From Macrostomum hystrix (lineage: Eukaryota; Platyhelminthes; Macrostomidae): DNA of 64,000 nt. Positions 1 through 12,335 of the stretch are shown here, one piece after another. The translations under genes were made by a program, and so were the position numbers. The stretch spans positions 8,785,501 through 8,849,500 of the forward strand of contig CATNEN010000003.1 in assembly GCA_950097015.1 (NCBI GenBank). Reading direction: 5' to 3'. How positions within the stretch are numbered: position 1 is the first letter of the stretch; each line of letters opens with the position of its first letter. The notes beneath the pieces were generated by a model. The model was not told the DNA's origin. It ran no database searches and saw only the letters and a program-made list of their open reading frames with translations.

Positions 1-34
1 ACAGCATTTAAAATTAGAATCAATGAACCAGGAT

Positions 35-335
35 CAGTGTTGGGCATGTTACTCATTACTAGTGACCAATTTGGTAAATGTGTTACTTTTTTACAACATT
101 AATTTTCCTGTTATAACAGGCTGGTTATGAAATATGATAATGGTTTGTACCAACAGTGTGAATTTCCCATCATAGCTGTTTTTGTTACAAGTTTAAAAAA
201 TGTAAAAAGACATTAGCAGCATTGTAAATTTGTTTTTTTGCTGCATATAAAAGAAAAAATAATAAAATACATAGTTATAGTCAGTAACGATCGTTACCCC
301 ACCAATGTTACTTTTTGGTAACGCGCCCAATACTG
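35..335. mobile_element. Short hAT-like MITE
   Basis: The left end starts CAGTGTTGGGCATGTTAC (35-52). The reverse complement of the right end is CAGTATTGGGCGCGTTAC (335-318), matching at 15 of 18 positions. CAGTGTTGGG-type termini with GTTAC repeats are typical of non-autonomous hAT elements. The roughly 300 bp between them is AT-rich and has no ORF; near the right end there is a 14-bp palindrome, GTAACGATCGTTAC. I found no matching 8-bp target duplication in the flanks (accaggat and gaaaacac), so the insertion is old or the ends are slightly off. Confidence 0.6.
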
Positions 336-739
336 GAAAACACAAATACTGTAAGGTAAAGTGTAATCAACTCAACAGGCCTTAGCAATGCAATTTACTC
401 CAGGCAATGTATTAATGTTGATTCGCAGGTCTATTGAGCTAGAAGCGAGGCACTTTGCACAATTAAAATATGATAGTTACGTGCAAACAGAGATGAATAG
501 CTAACAATTCAGCATCAATTCGAATAGTGATATGCGAAAATTACCATTTCGGAACTCGGCGATCGGCGTTGCGTGAGGACAAAATTTAAAAGCTTTCCTC
601 GAAACTGAATTTCATAACAGGGTAAAACAAAAAAAGTCGAAAGGTTTATTTCCTTGCGCAAGTAAATGATACATTTTAGTCAAGTTTTTACGTTTGTTTT
701 ACATTTTTTTATTATATTGTTTAATATATTTTTGTTTAG
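336..739. other. Upstream gap, nothing identified
   Basis: AT-rich DNA before the first visible Myrf exon. It ends in a pyrimidine-rich tract with the splice acceptor ttttgtttag (730-739). I see no coding signal. Confidence 0.5.
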
Positions 740-3700
740 AATCATCGATATTAAATGGTGGCCCTTTCAAAACGTTTCAGTATTTTGAATTCGAACTTGC
801 CTCGAACTGTTGTAAAGTTTTAGTAAGCGATCACGTCATGCAGTCCAATGGTTATGTCTACATAGACCAAGATAGTTCATTTGCTGAGCAACAGCGACCC
901 AGAGAACAACTAAGTCAATGGAGCTTCTCATATTTTCCTCGTCAATCCAGCAGTGGTGATTCGCTAATATGCGGTCAGCTGGGCGAGTCAGTTGTAAAGG
1001 AAGAAGAGAGTTTACCTGGATTTCCAGAGAGGTATTTTTACTTACCTTTTAACTATTTTTCTTATTTCTTAGTTCATTGCGATTAAAAGACTGAATAAAT
1101 CAGCATTACACGGATGTACGCTAGAGATATGCGCCCAGTAATGCATATATCTTATAGTGATTTTGAATTAGCAACCTTGCATTTATATAGCTGAATACAC
1201 CTTGCAAACCTACAATGCTTTTTGCTTGTAGGATACAAATACAATCGGTAGACGATCGAAAATCAAGCGCCTGCAAGAGAGAGTATAAATCAGAACAGTC
1301 CGAATCCGATCGGTCGAAACTTGTTGCCGAATCACTGCCACCAACGAAGCGGCCATACTACACAAGTCCGTCGAATTCGCTCCAAGTCTCTTTTAGCTCG
1401 AGTTCGAATGCTCAATCGCCACCCGATTTGCTAGTCGATGGTAATGCGTTTGCGAATAGAGGATTTCAAATGGGACCCGATGACGACAACTGGAGATCAG
1501 TTGATGAGCCTGAAGAGTTTTTTGAACTTGACGCAGCGTACGGACTAGTTATTATTTATTCAATCAAATAATGCTGCTTTCTAACTTTATGAGCCAAGAC
1601 TTAGATGGCGATCGCAATTTGAATCGTTTCAGTCCTTTGGGAGTCATGGCAGAAAGCCACTTAGGCAGAAGAGTGGAGACAATCAGTCCCGCATTGAAAG
1701 GCGGTTTACAGCGCGCCTTCTCTGAAAGAGCTCATCGTCAAAGTAAGGTTCTAGCCGGCTATTTTTTTTAATTTGATAGTAAAACTGTTCTAGGGTAATG
1801 CGTGCATTTTTCATGTAAACATCGTTTTCTGATAGCAAAAAAACTTTCACTCTAAACATATAAAACCTAGGGTACCAACAAGAGCCTCTACAGACAATCC
1901 AAGCTTCAATATCAGAGCAGCAGCAGCAGCAGCTAAGCTTGCAGTTCCGCCAGTGGTCTCAAATTCCTTGCGCCCCACTCTTGGAGGTGCTGTCCGCAGG
2001 TCAGCAGCAGCAGCAGCAGCAGCAGCAGTTAATTACTCGACCAGCTGAAATCAGTTTTAGTGTTCAGGCCGACAAAGGATTTCAGTTTAGCGGCCGCGAG
2101 GGCGTCTGGATCAGTCAGAAAAAGAACCATTTTCAGGTTCGGGGGACTTTTTGGAGATTAAGTTTTTAATCAGAACTTTTTGCCTTTATTTCTACGAGAT
2201 CAATCAATGGAATTACTCTTTGTAGATTACATGCTTGGCTGGCGTCAGCGGGGATCAGTGGGCAGTACCAATCGCTCTGTCGAACGACAAAGGAGGCAGT
2301 CAGCATCAGCAGCAGTCGCTACCGACGCCGCCAGCCTACAGCATTCAGCTGGTCAACTCTTTCCAACTCAGCTTAACGGCTGTCAGAGCTGAATCGCCAT
2401 TCGACTCGCCAACTGTGGGTCTGGAACAGGCAGAGGCCAATCGAACCCGACGACCTTTCGTTCCTCAGCCGCTGCGTCTGCCTGGTCACGGCGTTCGATT
2501 GCGCGCCGTAGCCGGCCGGCTGCACTTCTCCTCGGCTACGCTGAACAACCAACGTCGACGCGGGGAACTACACCCGGATCAGCGATTCTTTCGTCTGGTT
2601 GTCGGCCTGGACGCAGTGCTTGAGTCGGGCCTTTGTGTGCCATTGTGCCGTCAAATCTCCGGCAGAGTGATTGTGCGCGCATCGAATCCTGGCCAATTCG
2701 AGGCTTCAGCGGCAGGAGCTGTCGCCGCTGACGCTAACGAGTCGATGACAGGAGAGGCAACGACTGAAGGCTGGCGGTCAGACAGTGCGGGTGTCACAAC
2801 ATTTTCTGGTCGAGTTGGGATTAACACGCGGACTCCTGGTGAAGCACTAACGGTTGGTAAAAGGGAATAAGATAAGAATATATCTGTTGTTTCTCGAGAC
2901 AATGTTCTAGCGAGAGAGCATTGCTTGAGAAAATGTTCTAACGAGAGAGCGTTGTTTGAGACAATGTTCTAACGAGAGAGCATTGCTTGAGACAATGTTC
3001 TAACGAGAGAGCGTTGCTTGAGACAATGTTCTAACGAGAGAGCGTTGCTTGAGACAAAGTTCTAACGAGAGAGCATTGCTTGAGACAATGTTCTAACGAG
3101 AGATCGTTGCTTGAGACAATGTTCTAACGAGAGAGCGTTGCTTGAGACAATGTTCTAACGAGAGAGCGTTGCTTGAGACAATGTTCTAACGAGAGAGCGT
3201 TGCTTGAGACAATGTTCTAACGAGAGAGCGTTGCTTGAGGCAATGTTCTAACGAGAGAGCGTTGCTTGAGACAATTTTCTAGCGAGAGAGCGTTGCTTGA
3301 GACAATGTTCTAACGAGAGAGCCTATCTCGAGACAATGTTCTAACGAGAGAGCGTTGCTTGAGACAATGTTCTAACGAGAGAGCGTTGCTCTCTCGAGAC
3401 AATGTTCTAACGAGAGAGCCTATCTCGAGACAATGTTCTAACGAGAGAGCGTTGCTTGAGACAATGTTCTAACGAGAGAGCGTTGCTTGAGACAATGTTC
3501 TAACGAGAGAGCGTTGCTTGAGACAATGTTCTAGCGAGAGAGCGTTGCTTGAGACAATGTTCTAGCGAGAGAGCGTTGCTTGAGACAATGTTCTAGCGAG
3601 AGAGCGTTGCTTGAGACAATGTTCTAGCGAGAGAGCGTTGCTTGAGACAATGTTCTAGCGAGAGAGCGTTGTTTGAGACAATGTTCTAACGAGAGAGCAT

Positions 3701-6700
3701 TGCTTGAGACAATGTTCTAACGAGAGAGCGTTGTTTGAGACAATGTTCTAGCGAGAGAGCGTTGCTTGAGACAATGTTCTAACGAGAGAGCCTATCTCGA
3801 GACAATGTTCTAACGAGAGAGCCTATCTCGAGACAATTCTCTAACGAGAGTGTGGTACTCGATGCAATTTTCTAACGAGAGGGTGTTGCTTGAGACAATG
3901 TCCTAACGAGAGAGCGTTGCTCAAAACAATGTCCTAAGGAGAAAGTGTTGTTTGAGACAACGTCCTAACGAGAGAGACAATTAATGTTCGTTTTGTTTGC
4001 AGTCTTGCTTCCACAATGTCTTCTACAATTACTAACATTATTGATCAACACACGCACAGGTGCACGGCAATTTGCAACTGCACGGTAACCTATTGCAACC
4101 GTCGGATGCTCGCATAAAAATAATCGAAGATGAAATCCGACCAGCCGATCAGCTGGCCAACATTAGCCGGCTTCGCATCTACAACTACAGACGGGTTGGC
4201 GTCAGTCACGGTGTTGAAGCCTCTGAAACTCGCGACACTGGCGTCATTGCCCAGGAGGTGGCCGGCGTATTGCCAGACGCTGTGCGCAAGAGCAGCACGC
4301 AACTGGTGCCGTCAACTGGCGAGCCGTTGCTGCTAGTGAACAAGGACAGAATCTACATGGAGAATGTTGGCGCTGTGAAACAACTGGGCGAGCTCACATC
4401 CAGCATGGAGAAGCGCATTGGTGAGCTGGAGCGAATGCGAAGCAAGCTCTGCCGACTGAGGGACTCTATGAGGGCGCCTGGTGATTCAGCAGCCTCTGCG
4501 GCGACTGTCGAGTCTGGGTGAGCTGCTGTTAGTCAAATGCTCATTGGTCAAAAGGAATCGAATCCCCGACCTTCAAGTCATGAGTCAGACGTTTATCTGT
4601 TTATTTTTTTGACACCTGCAACGTAGTAACAATAATATTTACAGGAGGGCTGTGGTCAATGGCTTATCATTTGTTGACGCTAGACACGCAGCCAGCGAGA
4701 GGCAATTCTGCTCATTTCGTTTATTCCTGAGCACACACTCGCACGCACTGTGGGCAGACCCACACTCACTCAGGACTTTTGAGCAAACCGCTCTACCACT
4801 CACCCTCCGCACTGTGAGAGTGTACACCGCCTGACGACGAGAAAGTCGTGGGCAGGTGTACACACCTGTGCGAATGTGTGCCCGCCTACCGTGTGAATCT
4901 CCATGTCTTCTTCTTCTTTGATAGTTTTAAAACAAATCTAGAAATTTCCTAAAAACAGAAGCGAGATTTTTGTGGCAAAGGGGCCAATGCGCAAAGAGCG
5001 TTTCAAATTAAAGTTTTAGCATAATAATCTTAGACCTTAGACTTCTGTCTCATATCAGACTTTGTGACATAGGCCAAGCAGCATTCTGTAGTTTCGGGCA
5101 CTTCTCAGAATTCAGAAGAAAAATTCGGCGCCGAAATAATAATTAGGCAACATTTTTCTTATCTATTGAAAGCAGAATGCAGGCTAATAACTCACCAGTA
5201 ACCATATAGATAAGCTTCCAATTCTCGAAAAAAGTGCACGAAAAAAATCGAAAATTTTAAGAAATTAAGATACATTTTTATGCCTGATTGGTACTGATAA
5301 GCTTTTGCACTTTTTTCACGACTTTTACGGACTGAAAATTGTTCTCAATGTACAGTATAAAATAAATGTATAAAGATAAGAGGGCACTTACTAGGACAAA
5401 ATGCAAACAGTAGTTAAGATTTTTTAAGAAGAGTTTAAACATGTGAAAGTAAAAATCAAGCAAGAGACAATCCCATTCCAGCACGAGAAAGTCCTATTCC
5501 AGCAAAAGACAATCCTATTCCAGCAAGAGACAATCCTATTCCAGCAAGAGACAATCCTATTCCAGCAAGATACAATCCCATTCCAGCAAGAGACAATCCT
5601 ATTCCAGCAAGAGACAGTCCTATTCCAGCAAGAGAAAGTCCTATTCCAGCAAGAGACAATCCTATTCCAGCAAGAGACAATCCTATTCCAGCAAGAGACA
5701 ATCCTATTCCAGCAAGATACAATCCCATTCCAGCAAGAGACAATCCCATTCCAGCAAGAGAAAGTCCTATTCCAGCAAGAGACAATCCTATTCCAGCAAG
5801 AGACAATCCTATTCCAGCAAGAGACAATCCTATTCCAGCAAGATACAATCCCATTCCAGCAAGAGACAATCCTATTCCAGCAAGAGACAATCCTATTCCA
5901 GCAAGATACAATCCCATTCCAGCAAGAAACAATCCTATTCCAGCAAGAGACAATCCTATTCCAGCAAGAGACAGTCCTATTCCAGCAAGAGACAATCCTA
6001 TTCCAGCAAGAGACAATCCTATTCCAGCAAGAGACAATCCTATTCTAGCAAGAGACAATCCTATTCCAGCAAGAGACAATCCCATTCCAGCAAGAGACAA
6101 TCCTATTCCAGCAAGAGACAGTCCTATTCCAGCAAGAGACAATCCTATTCCAGCAAGAGACAATCCCATTCCAGCAAGAGACAATCCTATTCCAGCAAGA
6201 GACAATCCTATTCCAGTAAGAAACAATCCTATTCCAGCAAGAGACAATCCTATTCCAGCAAGAGACAATCCTATTCCAGTAAGAAACAATCCTGTTCCAG
6301 CAAGAGACAATCCTATTCCAGTAAGAAACAATCCTATTCCAGCAAGAGACAGTCCTATTCCAGCAAGAGACAATCCTATTCCAGTAAGAAACAATCCTGT
6401 TCCAGCAAGAGACAATCCTATTCCAGTAAGAAACAATCCTGTTCCAGCAAGAGACAATCCAATTCCAGCAAGAGACAATCCAATTCCAGCAAGAGACAAT
6501 CCTATTCCAGCAAGAGACAATCCTATTCCAGCAAGAGAAAGTCCTATTCCAGCAAGAGACAATCCTATTCCAGCAAGAGACAGTCCTATTCCAGCAAGAG
6601 ACAATCCTATTCCAGCAAGAGACAATCCTATTCCAGCAAGAGACAATCCTATTCCAGCAAGAGACAATCCTATTCCAGCAAGAGACAATCCTATTCCAGC

Positions 6701-9136
6701 AAGAGACAATCCTATTCCAGCAAGAGACAATCCTATTCCAGCAAGAGACAATCCTATTCCAGCAAGAGACAATCCTATTCCAGCAAGAGACAATCCCATT
6801 CCAGCAAGAGACAATCCAATTCCAGCAAAGTTTCACAATTTGTAACGCGTTTTTTTAAGAACGCTTCAAAATTTATAATAGATAAAATGTTTGTTTTGTC
6901 CCGCATTTTGTTAGTACCGGTGTCCCAAGTGCGGAGGCTGCCGCCACGACAGCGCCAGTTGAGCCGGCAGCGACGCCGAGTTCAAACAAGAGAAAAAGTT
7001 CGTCCAAAGCCTGCGGCCTGAAAATTGCCACCCTGCTGATGGCCCTGTTTACCTTTGTGAGCTGTTTACTCAGCGCTGTGGCCGTTCTAATCCTTGCTGA
7101 ACGTCTCAGTCTGGCATCATCAGCTGAGTCTTGGTCAACCGGACCTTTGGCCACTTCGACATCTTCAGCTTCGACGCTTCTAACCAATGCGCAGTCAAGA
7201 ATTTCCAGCTTGGCAACAAAATCTGGCGCCGCGACGGGTCAGGGCTCGACAATGGACCATGCGTCATCTGCGTCATTGTCGTCTTTGCCAACTTATTCGA
7301 CTACAAGAAAGCAATTGTCTGTAACTACGCCAGATCCTACTGACACAGCCATTCGGCCAAATATGTGCAACGCCGGTCATTGTCCGCCAGTTCCTTGCTG
7401 TCAATCCTCGCTGATGAAGCTTAATAAATCTTCTAATTTGTTCAGCAAAGTAAGGAAACATTCTGAAGCAGCCGATGTTATCGTCAGCCAGATTCGCTCG
7501 GCTCGACTGGCCTCGCCAAATCTCGGCGAGTGGAATCTCAGGGTGGGGCACAATGCGGGTTGTGATGCGACTGGCCACGATGGCCGATTGACTCTCCAGT
7601 TTGGTGGAGCCAGTCAAGCGTCTATTGATAGTTGTCGCGGAAGCAATATGACGCTGAACTTGACCCTGGATGCTACATTTCCATCCGACGCGGAATTGCA
7701 CCTGCGCTTAGAGACTAATCTCACCTGCTCCTATTGCAAACCGGTTACTGTCTATGGCCGATGCCTTCTAGTTGAGCATGCCGGCGACAGCCGCAGCGAC
7801 GCCGCCGATGGCGTCGGCTGCGTGCCAGTGGCTGGCTGGGGCTGCGACTGCAACCTGGGCAAGGCGGCTGCTCACCTGCGGCATTTGGCTACTTTGCGAC
7901 TGACGCCAACTGGATTGGTCAGTTTCCAAACAGCATCGGGTCACTTCCCACCGAGCTTCTCCCGCCGAGATTTTCCTACTGGGAGCTTTACCCACTAGTA
8001 GCTTTTCCTACTGGTAGCTTTACCCACTGGGAGTTTTTCCCACTGGGAGCTTTTCCTACTGGTAGCTTTTCCTACTGGTAGCTTTACCCACTGGGAGCTT
8101 TTCCTACTGGGAGCTTTACCTACTGGTAGCTTTTCCTACTGGTAGCTTTACCCACTGGTAGCTTTTCCCACTGGGAGCTTTTCCCACTGGGAGCTTTTCC
8201 CACAGGTAGCTTTTCCCACTGGGAGCTTTTCCCACTGGGAGCTTTTCCCAATGGGAGCTTTTCCCACTGGGAGCTTTTCCCACTGGGAGCTTTTCCCACT
8301 GGGAGCTTTTCCCACAGGTAGCTTTTCCCACTGGGAGCTTTTCCCAATGGGAGCTTTTCCCACTGGGAGCTTTTCCCACTGGGAGCTTTTCCCACTGGGA
8401 GCTTTTCCCACAGGTAGCTTTTCCCACTGGGAGCTTTTCCCACTGGGAGCTTTTCCCAATGGGAGCTTTTCCCACTGGGAGCTTTTCCCACTGGGAGCTT
8501 TTCCCACTGGGAGCTTTTCCCACTTTCCCACTGGGAGCTTTTCCCACTGGGAGCTTTTCCCACAGGTAGCTTTTCCCACTGGGAGCTTTTCCCACTGGGA
8601 GCTTTTCCCAATGGGAGCTTTTCCCAATGGGAGCTTTTCCCACTGGGAGCTTTTCCCACTTTCCCACTGGGAGCTTTTCCAACTGGGAGCTTTTCCCACT
8701 TTCCCACTGGGAGCTTTTCCCACTGGGAGCTTTTCCCACTGGGAGCTTTTCCAACTGGGAGCTTTTCCCACTGGGAGCTTTTCCCACAGGGAGATTTTCC
8801 TACTGGGAGCTTTTCCCACTGGGAGATTTTCCTACTGGGAGCTTTTCCCAGTGGGAGCTTTTTCTACAGGTAGCTTTTCCCACAGGTAGCTTTTCCCACA
8901 AGGCACTTTTCCCACATGTTGCTTTGGGAAAACTTTTATCCAATCGAGGCTTCCTCAGTGGGAACATTTTTGAAAGGAGAACTCATACACACACATAAAC
9001 AGACAGATTTACACAAAACAGCTAAAATGTTTTATTCCAGCACAATTCCTGCCAGTCTGATCGCGAAGACCTCGGCCACGTGTTCCTTGAGCTTCGGCTG
9101 CTGATCGAAAGACAGACCTACGGCTGCAGAGCGTAA
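740..9136 (+). CDS. MYRF: Myelin regulatory factor (MYRF) homologue, 5' incomplete
   Basis: Membrane-bound transcription factor precursor. In this family the ER-anchored protein trimerises, cuts itself and releases an N-terminal DNA-binding fragment to the nucleus. Exons read here are 740-1031, 1232-1537, 1594-1742, 1871-2136, 2226-2852, 4060-4517, 6915-7917 and 9041-9136; every junction keeps frame. Exons 1-3 are low-complexity N-terminus. Exons 4-5 encode the Ndt80-type DNA-binding domain (ADKGFQF, KKNHFQ, GRLHFSSATLNNQRRRG, DQRFF, RASNPGQFE). The intramolecular chaperone/S74 domain runs from GINTRTPGEAL to PSDARIK, with the Ser and Lys of the self-cleavage dyad kept, and ends in DRIYMENVGAVKQL. 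Exon 7 holds one transmembrane helix (MALFTFVSCLLSAVAVLIL) and the lumenal cysteine-rich C-terminus. The incoming phase at 740 implies at least one exon upstream; ATG 838 is the first in-frame Met seen. The donor after 2852 (GTTGGT) is weak. Introns 5, 6 and 7 each hold a different minisatellite. Confidence 0.92.
2893..3990. repeat. 31-bp minisatellite in Myrf intron 5
   Basis: About 35 head-to-tail copies of a 31-bp unit with core GTTCTAACGAGAGAGCGTTG. Variants include copies with GCCTATCTCGAG in place of GCGTTGCTTGAG. The distal copies (from about 3840) are the most divergent, as expected if the array is homogenised from its centre. Confidence 0.95.
4545..4605 (-). repeat. Head fragment of tRNA-Met-type SINE (SINE-B)
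   Basis: The minus strand reads GTCTGACTCATGACTTGAAG followed by GGTCGGGGATTCGATTCC. This is the anticodon arm to B-box portion of the same tRNA-derived head seen at 23225, 28340 and 47545. Only the head survives. Confidence 0.6.
4632..4890 (-). mobile_element. Body of tRNA-Leu-type SINE (SINE-A), head missing
   Basis: Matches the bodies at 60005-60300 and 62170-62530 in order: AGGAGGGCT, ATCATTTG, CAGCCAGCGAG, GGCAATTCTGC, a CA-rich stretch, then a block near TGTACACACCTG. The tRNA-like head that should lie to the right is not recognisable. Confidence 0.7.
5443..6830. repeat. 21-bp minisatellite in Myrf intron 6
   Basis: About 66 copies of a 21-bp unit with core CCTATTCCAGCAAGAGACAA. Because the unit is a multiple of three and lacks stops in several frames, it produces long open frames on both strands (up to about 450 codons). 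These are not genes: they translate as a pure 7-residue repeat and lie inside a properly spliced intron. Confidence 0.95.
7974..8915. repeat. 16-bp self-complementary minisatellite in Myrf intron 7
   Basis: About 58 copies of GGGAGCTTTTCCCACT starting roughly 55 bp after the exon 7 donor (7918). Each unit contains GGGA and TCCC arms, so neighbouring units can pair. Variants carry CACAGGTAGC or TTCCTACTGG. A few 10-bp insertions (TTTCCCACTT) break the periodicity. Open frames over it are repeat artefacts. Confidence 0.95.
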
Positions 9137-10269
9137 ACTGCGAATGTATTCTAGCAGGGTACACAGGCTATAACATACATGTATAGTGTATCTTTTATAC
9201 GCATAAAAAGACTATCACGTGACAGATTATTGCAACGGAATCTTGACTACTATTGGAACATTTTCACATCTCCACATTTTTCTTGTTCGTTTTTTTAGCA
9301 CGCAATCAAAAGTGCTATATTTTTCTCGTCAGTCGTTTAGTGCTCATTCAAAAGTTTCGATCAAACCTGACCTCTAATTGCTTCATTATTCGCAGTTAAT
9401 GAGTCGTTTTTTTATTTTTCCTTCGAATTGTGAAGTCCGTTTTAGTGATTGGTTGTCCTACACCTTTGAGCAGTCCATTACTGATTGGTCAGCCACACTT
9501 GATGCAATGTGATTTGTTTACTGCTAACCATAAATCACATCACTTTAACAGTCATGTAGTGCAGTGATTGTTCGTAATCACTTCATATCCGTTTTTTTAT
9601 ATTCGTGTTAATCGGTTTTTTAAATAACTTTATCAATTACACAGCAACCCAGAGAGTAAAATTGTTTTCCTTTTGACTCGAGATACGATTTATACTTATA
9701 AATAAAGGTAACATAAAAATTGTAATGCTGATATGATATGATTGAGACAGTAATTAAACTGTTTTTGTTTTATTAGATTAGATAAAGTTATACAAGCTAA
9801 CAATTATATTCACCGCAAGAAATTGTTAACTTGTAAAAGTAAAATCTTCTTTTAATCGGCAGTTCTATGAAAGATGCACTGATAGAAGACTGGGAAAAGT
9901 ACCGCGACAAATTGGGCGATTAAAACTGACCAGACGATGTACTCCGATTGTTCACTCAGTGTCACAGTTTGGTTGCAACAGCTGTAGCTGCAATCGTTCA
10001 CCATCGCTTCGCCGGCCATTTGGTAACTATTTGTTGTAGACTGGTTAATTTGATACTTGACAAGTTATAGTTCTCATGTCGGTTAGTTAACCTAGTTACT
10101 CGTAGTTAATCGAATTGCAAAAATTTCATTTTCAACTATTTTTACCATAAACGGTTATACCTCGTGTTAATAAGAATAAAAAGGGAGATTTAAAAATGTT
10201 AATACTGCAGTTATATCACGGAATAAGTTGCACCAATAGGAAATCTTAAAACTGTTTCTCTGTCAAATA
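9137..10269. other. Myrf 3' flank, AT-rich
   Basis: The Myrf stop is at 9134-9136. A candidate polyadenylation signal AATAAA lies at 9701-9706. Otherwise AT-rich sequence with no ORF, RNA gene or clear repeat that I can support. Confidence 0.5.
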
Positions 10270-11260
10270 ATTCGGTTAAAACGAGATGAGACAGCTTGGG
10301 GAGAGGTGTGACAGGAAGAGATAAGACTCGGGAGAGATGAGACAGGAAGAGATACGACTCGGGAGAGATCAGACAGGAAGAGATAAGACTCGGGAGAGAT
10401 GAGATACGGAAGAGATAAGACTCGGGAGAGATGAGACAGGAAGAGATACGACTCGGGAGAGATCAGACTGGGAATAGATAAGACAGGGGAGAGATGAGTC
10501 AGTGGAGAGATGAGTCAGTGGAGAGATGAGTCAGGGGAGAGATGAGTCAGGGGAGAGATGCGTCAGGGGAGAGATGAGTCAGGGGAGAGATGAGTCAGGG
10601 GAGAGATGAGTCAGGGGAGAGATGAGTCAGGGGAGAGATGCGTCAGGGGAGAGATGAGACAGGGGAGAGATGAGACAGGGAATAGATAAGACTTGGGAGA
10701 GATCAGACAGGAAGAGATAAGACTCGGGAGAGATCAGACTGGGAATAGATAAGACAGGGGAGAGATGAGTCAGTGGAGAGATGAGTCAGTGGAGAGATGA
10801 GTCAGTGGAGAGATGCGTCAGGGGAGAGATGAGTCAGGGGAGAGATGAGACAGGGGAGAGATGAGACAGGGAATAGGTAAGACAGGGGAGAGATGAGACA
10901 GTGGAGAGATGAGACAGGGGAGAGATGAGACAGTGGAGAGATGAGACAGGGGAGAGATGAGACAGTGGAGAGATGAGACAGGGGAGAGATGAGTCAGGGG
11001 AGAGATGAGTCAGGGGAGAGATGAGACAGGGAGACAGGGGAGAGATGAGACAGGGGAGAGATGAGTCAGGGGAGAGATGAGTCAGGGGAGAGATGAGTCA
11101 GGGGAGAGATGAGTCAGGGGAGAGATGAGTCAGGGAGACAGGGGAGAGATGAGACAGGGGAGAGATGAGTCAGGGGAGAGATGAGTCAGGGGAGAGATGA
11201 GTCAGGGGAGAGATGAGTCAGGGGAGGCATTAGACAGAGGAGACATGAGACAGTGATGAG
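10270..11260. repeat. 16-bp minisatellite, intergenic
   Basis: About 60 copies of ATGAGACAGGGGAGAG, with variants ATGAGTCAGGGGAGAG, TGGAGAG and, at the left edge, longer units containing AAGAGATAAGACTCGGG. The unit differs at one of 16 positions from the reverse complement of the array inside the hAT-type MITE at 49810-50980. Confidence 0.95.
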
Positions 11261-11426
11261 ACAGTATCAACAGCGACATCCCATTCTCCCATTCTCCCAA
11301 GCGACATCCAATGGTCCGATTTCTAGGGCGACATCTTATCCCTCATACTCAAAGCGACATCCCATACTCCATTCTCAAAGCGGCATTTCGTTCTCAAATT
11401 TTTCAAACCAGATCCCATTCCCCCAT

Positions 11427-11530
11427 TCTCAAACTGATTCATCAGTCTGCAGATGTTGAGTTATAGTCTGTAAATGGTCAGTTCCACCAGTGCTCAGCTT
11501 CCGGCCTTTCCAACTGGTGGAAGGCGAAAT
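11427..11530 (-). pseudogene. Duplicated fragment of the C-type lectin exon
   Basis: TCAGTCTGCAGATG (11439 onward), then AGTCTG, then GTGCTCAGCTTCCGGCCTTT and CCAACT..GAAGGCGAA match the end of the lectin domain in the gene at 12960-13090 in the same order and orientation. About 45 bp of the parent is deleted in the middle (the piece encoding ACSAPVGG-like residues), so it cannot be a working exon. It lies about 1.5 kb downstream of the parent exon and is probably a relic of a tandem duplication. Confidence 0.75.
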
Positions 11531-11926
11531 TTCATTGCAAATTAACTGATAATTTTCGAAAAACCAGGAAAAAAAATACTAAAAAATGTAAAAGTAGTGG
11601 CTTGAATACTAATACTACTTCTAAAAATGTATTTTTTATATAAAAAAGCAGGCCGCAAAAAATTTAGATGCAAAAAACTTTATAAAAAGTAAAAAATTTA
11701 AAGTTAAAGTACAAAATATTTAGTGCAAAAAAGATTCGCAATATTCTACTTTCCAGTCACGGGGTACGGAGAGTAAAATTGGTTCATCAGGTTCTTCTGC
11801 AAAAATTCAGCTTTTAGTACCGGAGGAACCTGAAAACTGGCTTTGTAAATGTTACACGCTTATAAGTTTTACTCAACTGGTTTATTAGTCCTTTACTAAG
11901 CAACAAGGACTGCTAAACAACAAGGA

Positions 11927-12085
11927 ATACTACACAACAAAGACTACTACACAACAAAGACTACTACACAACAAAGACTACTACACAACAAAGACTACTA
12001 CACAACAAAGACTACTACACAACAAAGACTACTACACAACAAAGACTACTACACAACAAAGACTACTACACAACAAGGCAAACCA
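11927..12085. repeat. 17-bp minisatellite
   Basis: About nine copies of ACTACTACACAACAAAG, preceded by two degenerate copies with AACAAGGACTGCTA. Lies downstream of the lectin gene. Confidence 0.9.
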
Positions 12086-12335
12086 GAAGCGTTGAATATC
12101 TCGACGATGCCAATATTTTGTGATTCTGGAAGTTGCTTCATCGGAAAGAGCGGAAAAAATTATCTCTTGTTCTAAATTTTCATAGCAATTGCTTGAATAA
12201 TTTGTGAGAAGCGGAAAAAAGAAAATCCGTGGGCATTTGAAATACCCACGTGGTTTTTCGACTGTTAATAACCAGTTATTAAAGAATTTACTCTCTTAAT
12301 AAATATTCTACGAGCGTAGTATATGTAGTCCAAAT

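Noticed and set aside
2651-2902. 83-codon minus-strand frame
   Set aside because: Antisense shadow of the Myrf DNA-binding exon.
5456-6836. Open frames of 452 and 263 codons on minus and 201 on plus
   Set aside because: Pure translation of the 21-bp array in Myrf intron 6; seven-residue periodicity, no other character.
8116-8998. Several overlapping frames (195-223 codons) rich in Gly, Lys, Ser or Phe
   Set aside because: They are the 16-bp array in Myrf intron 7 read in different frames.
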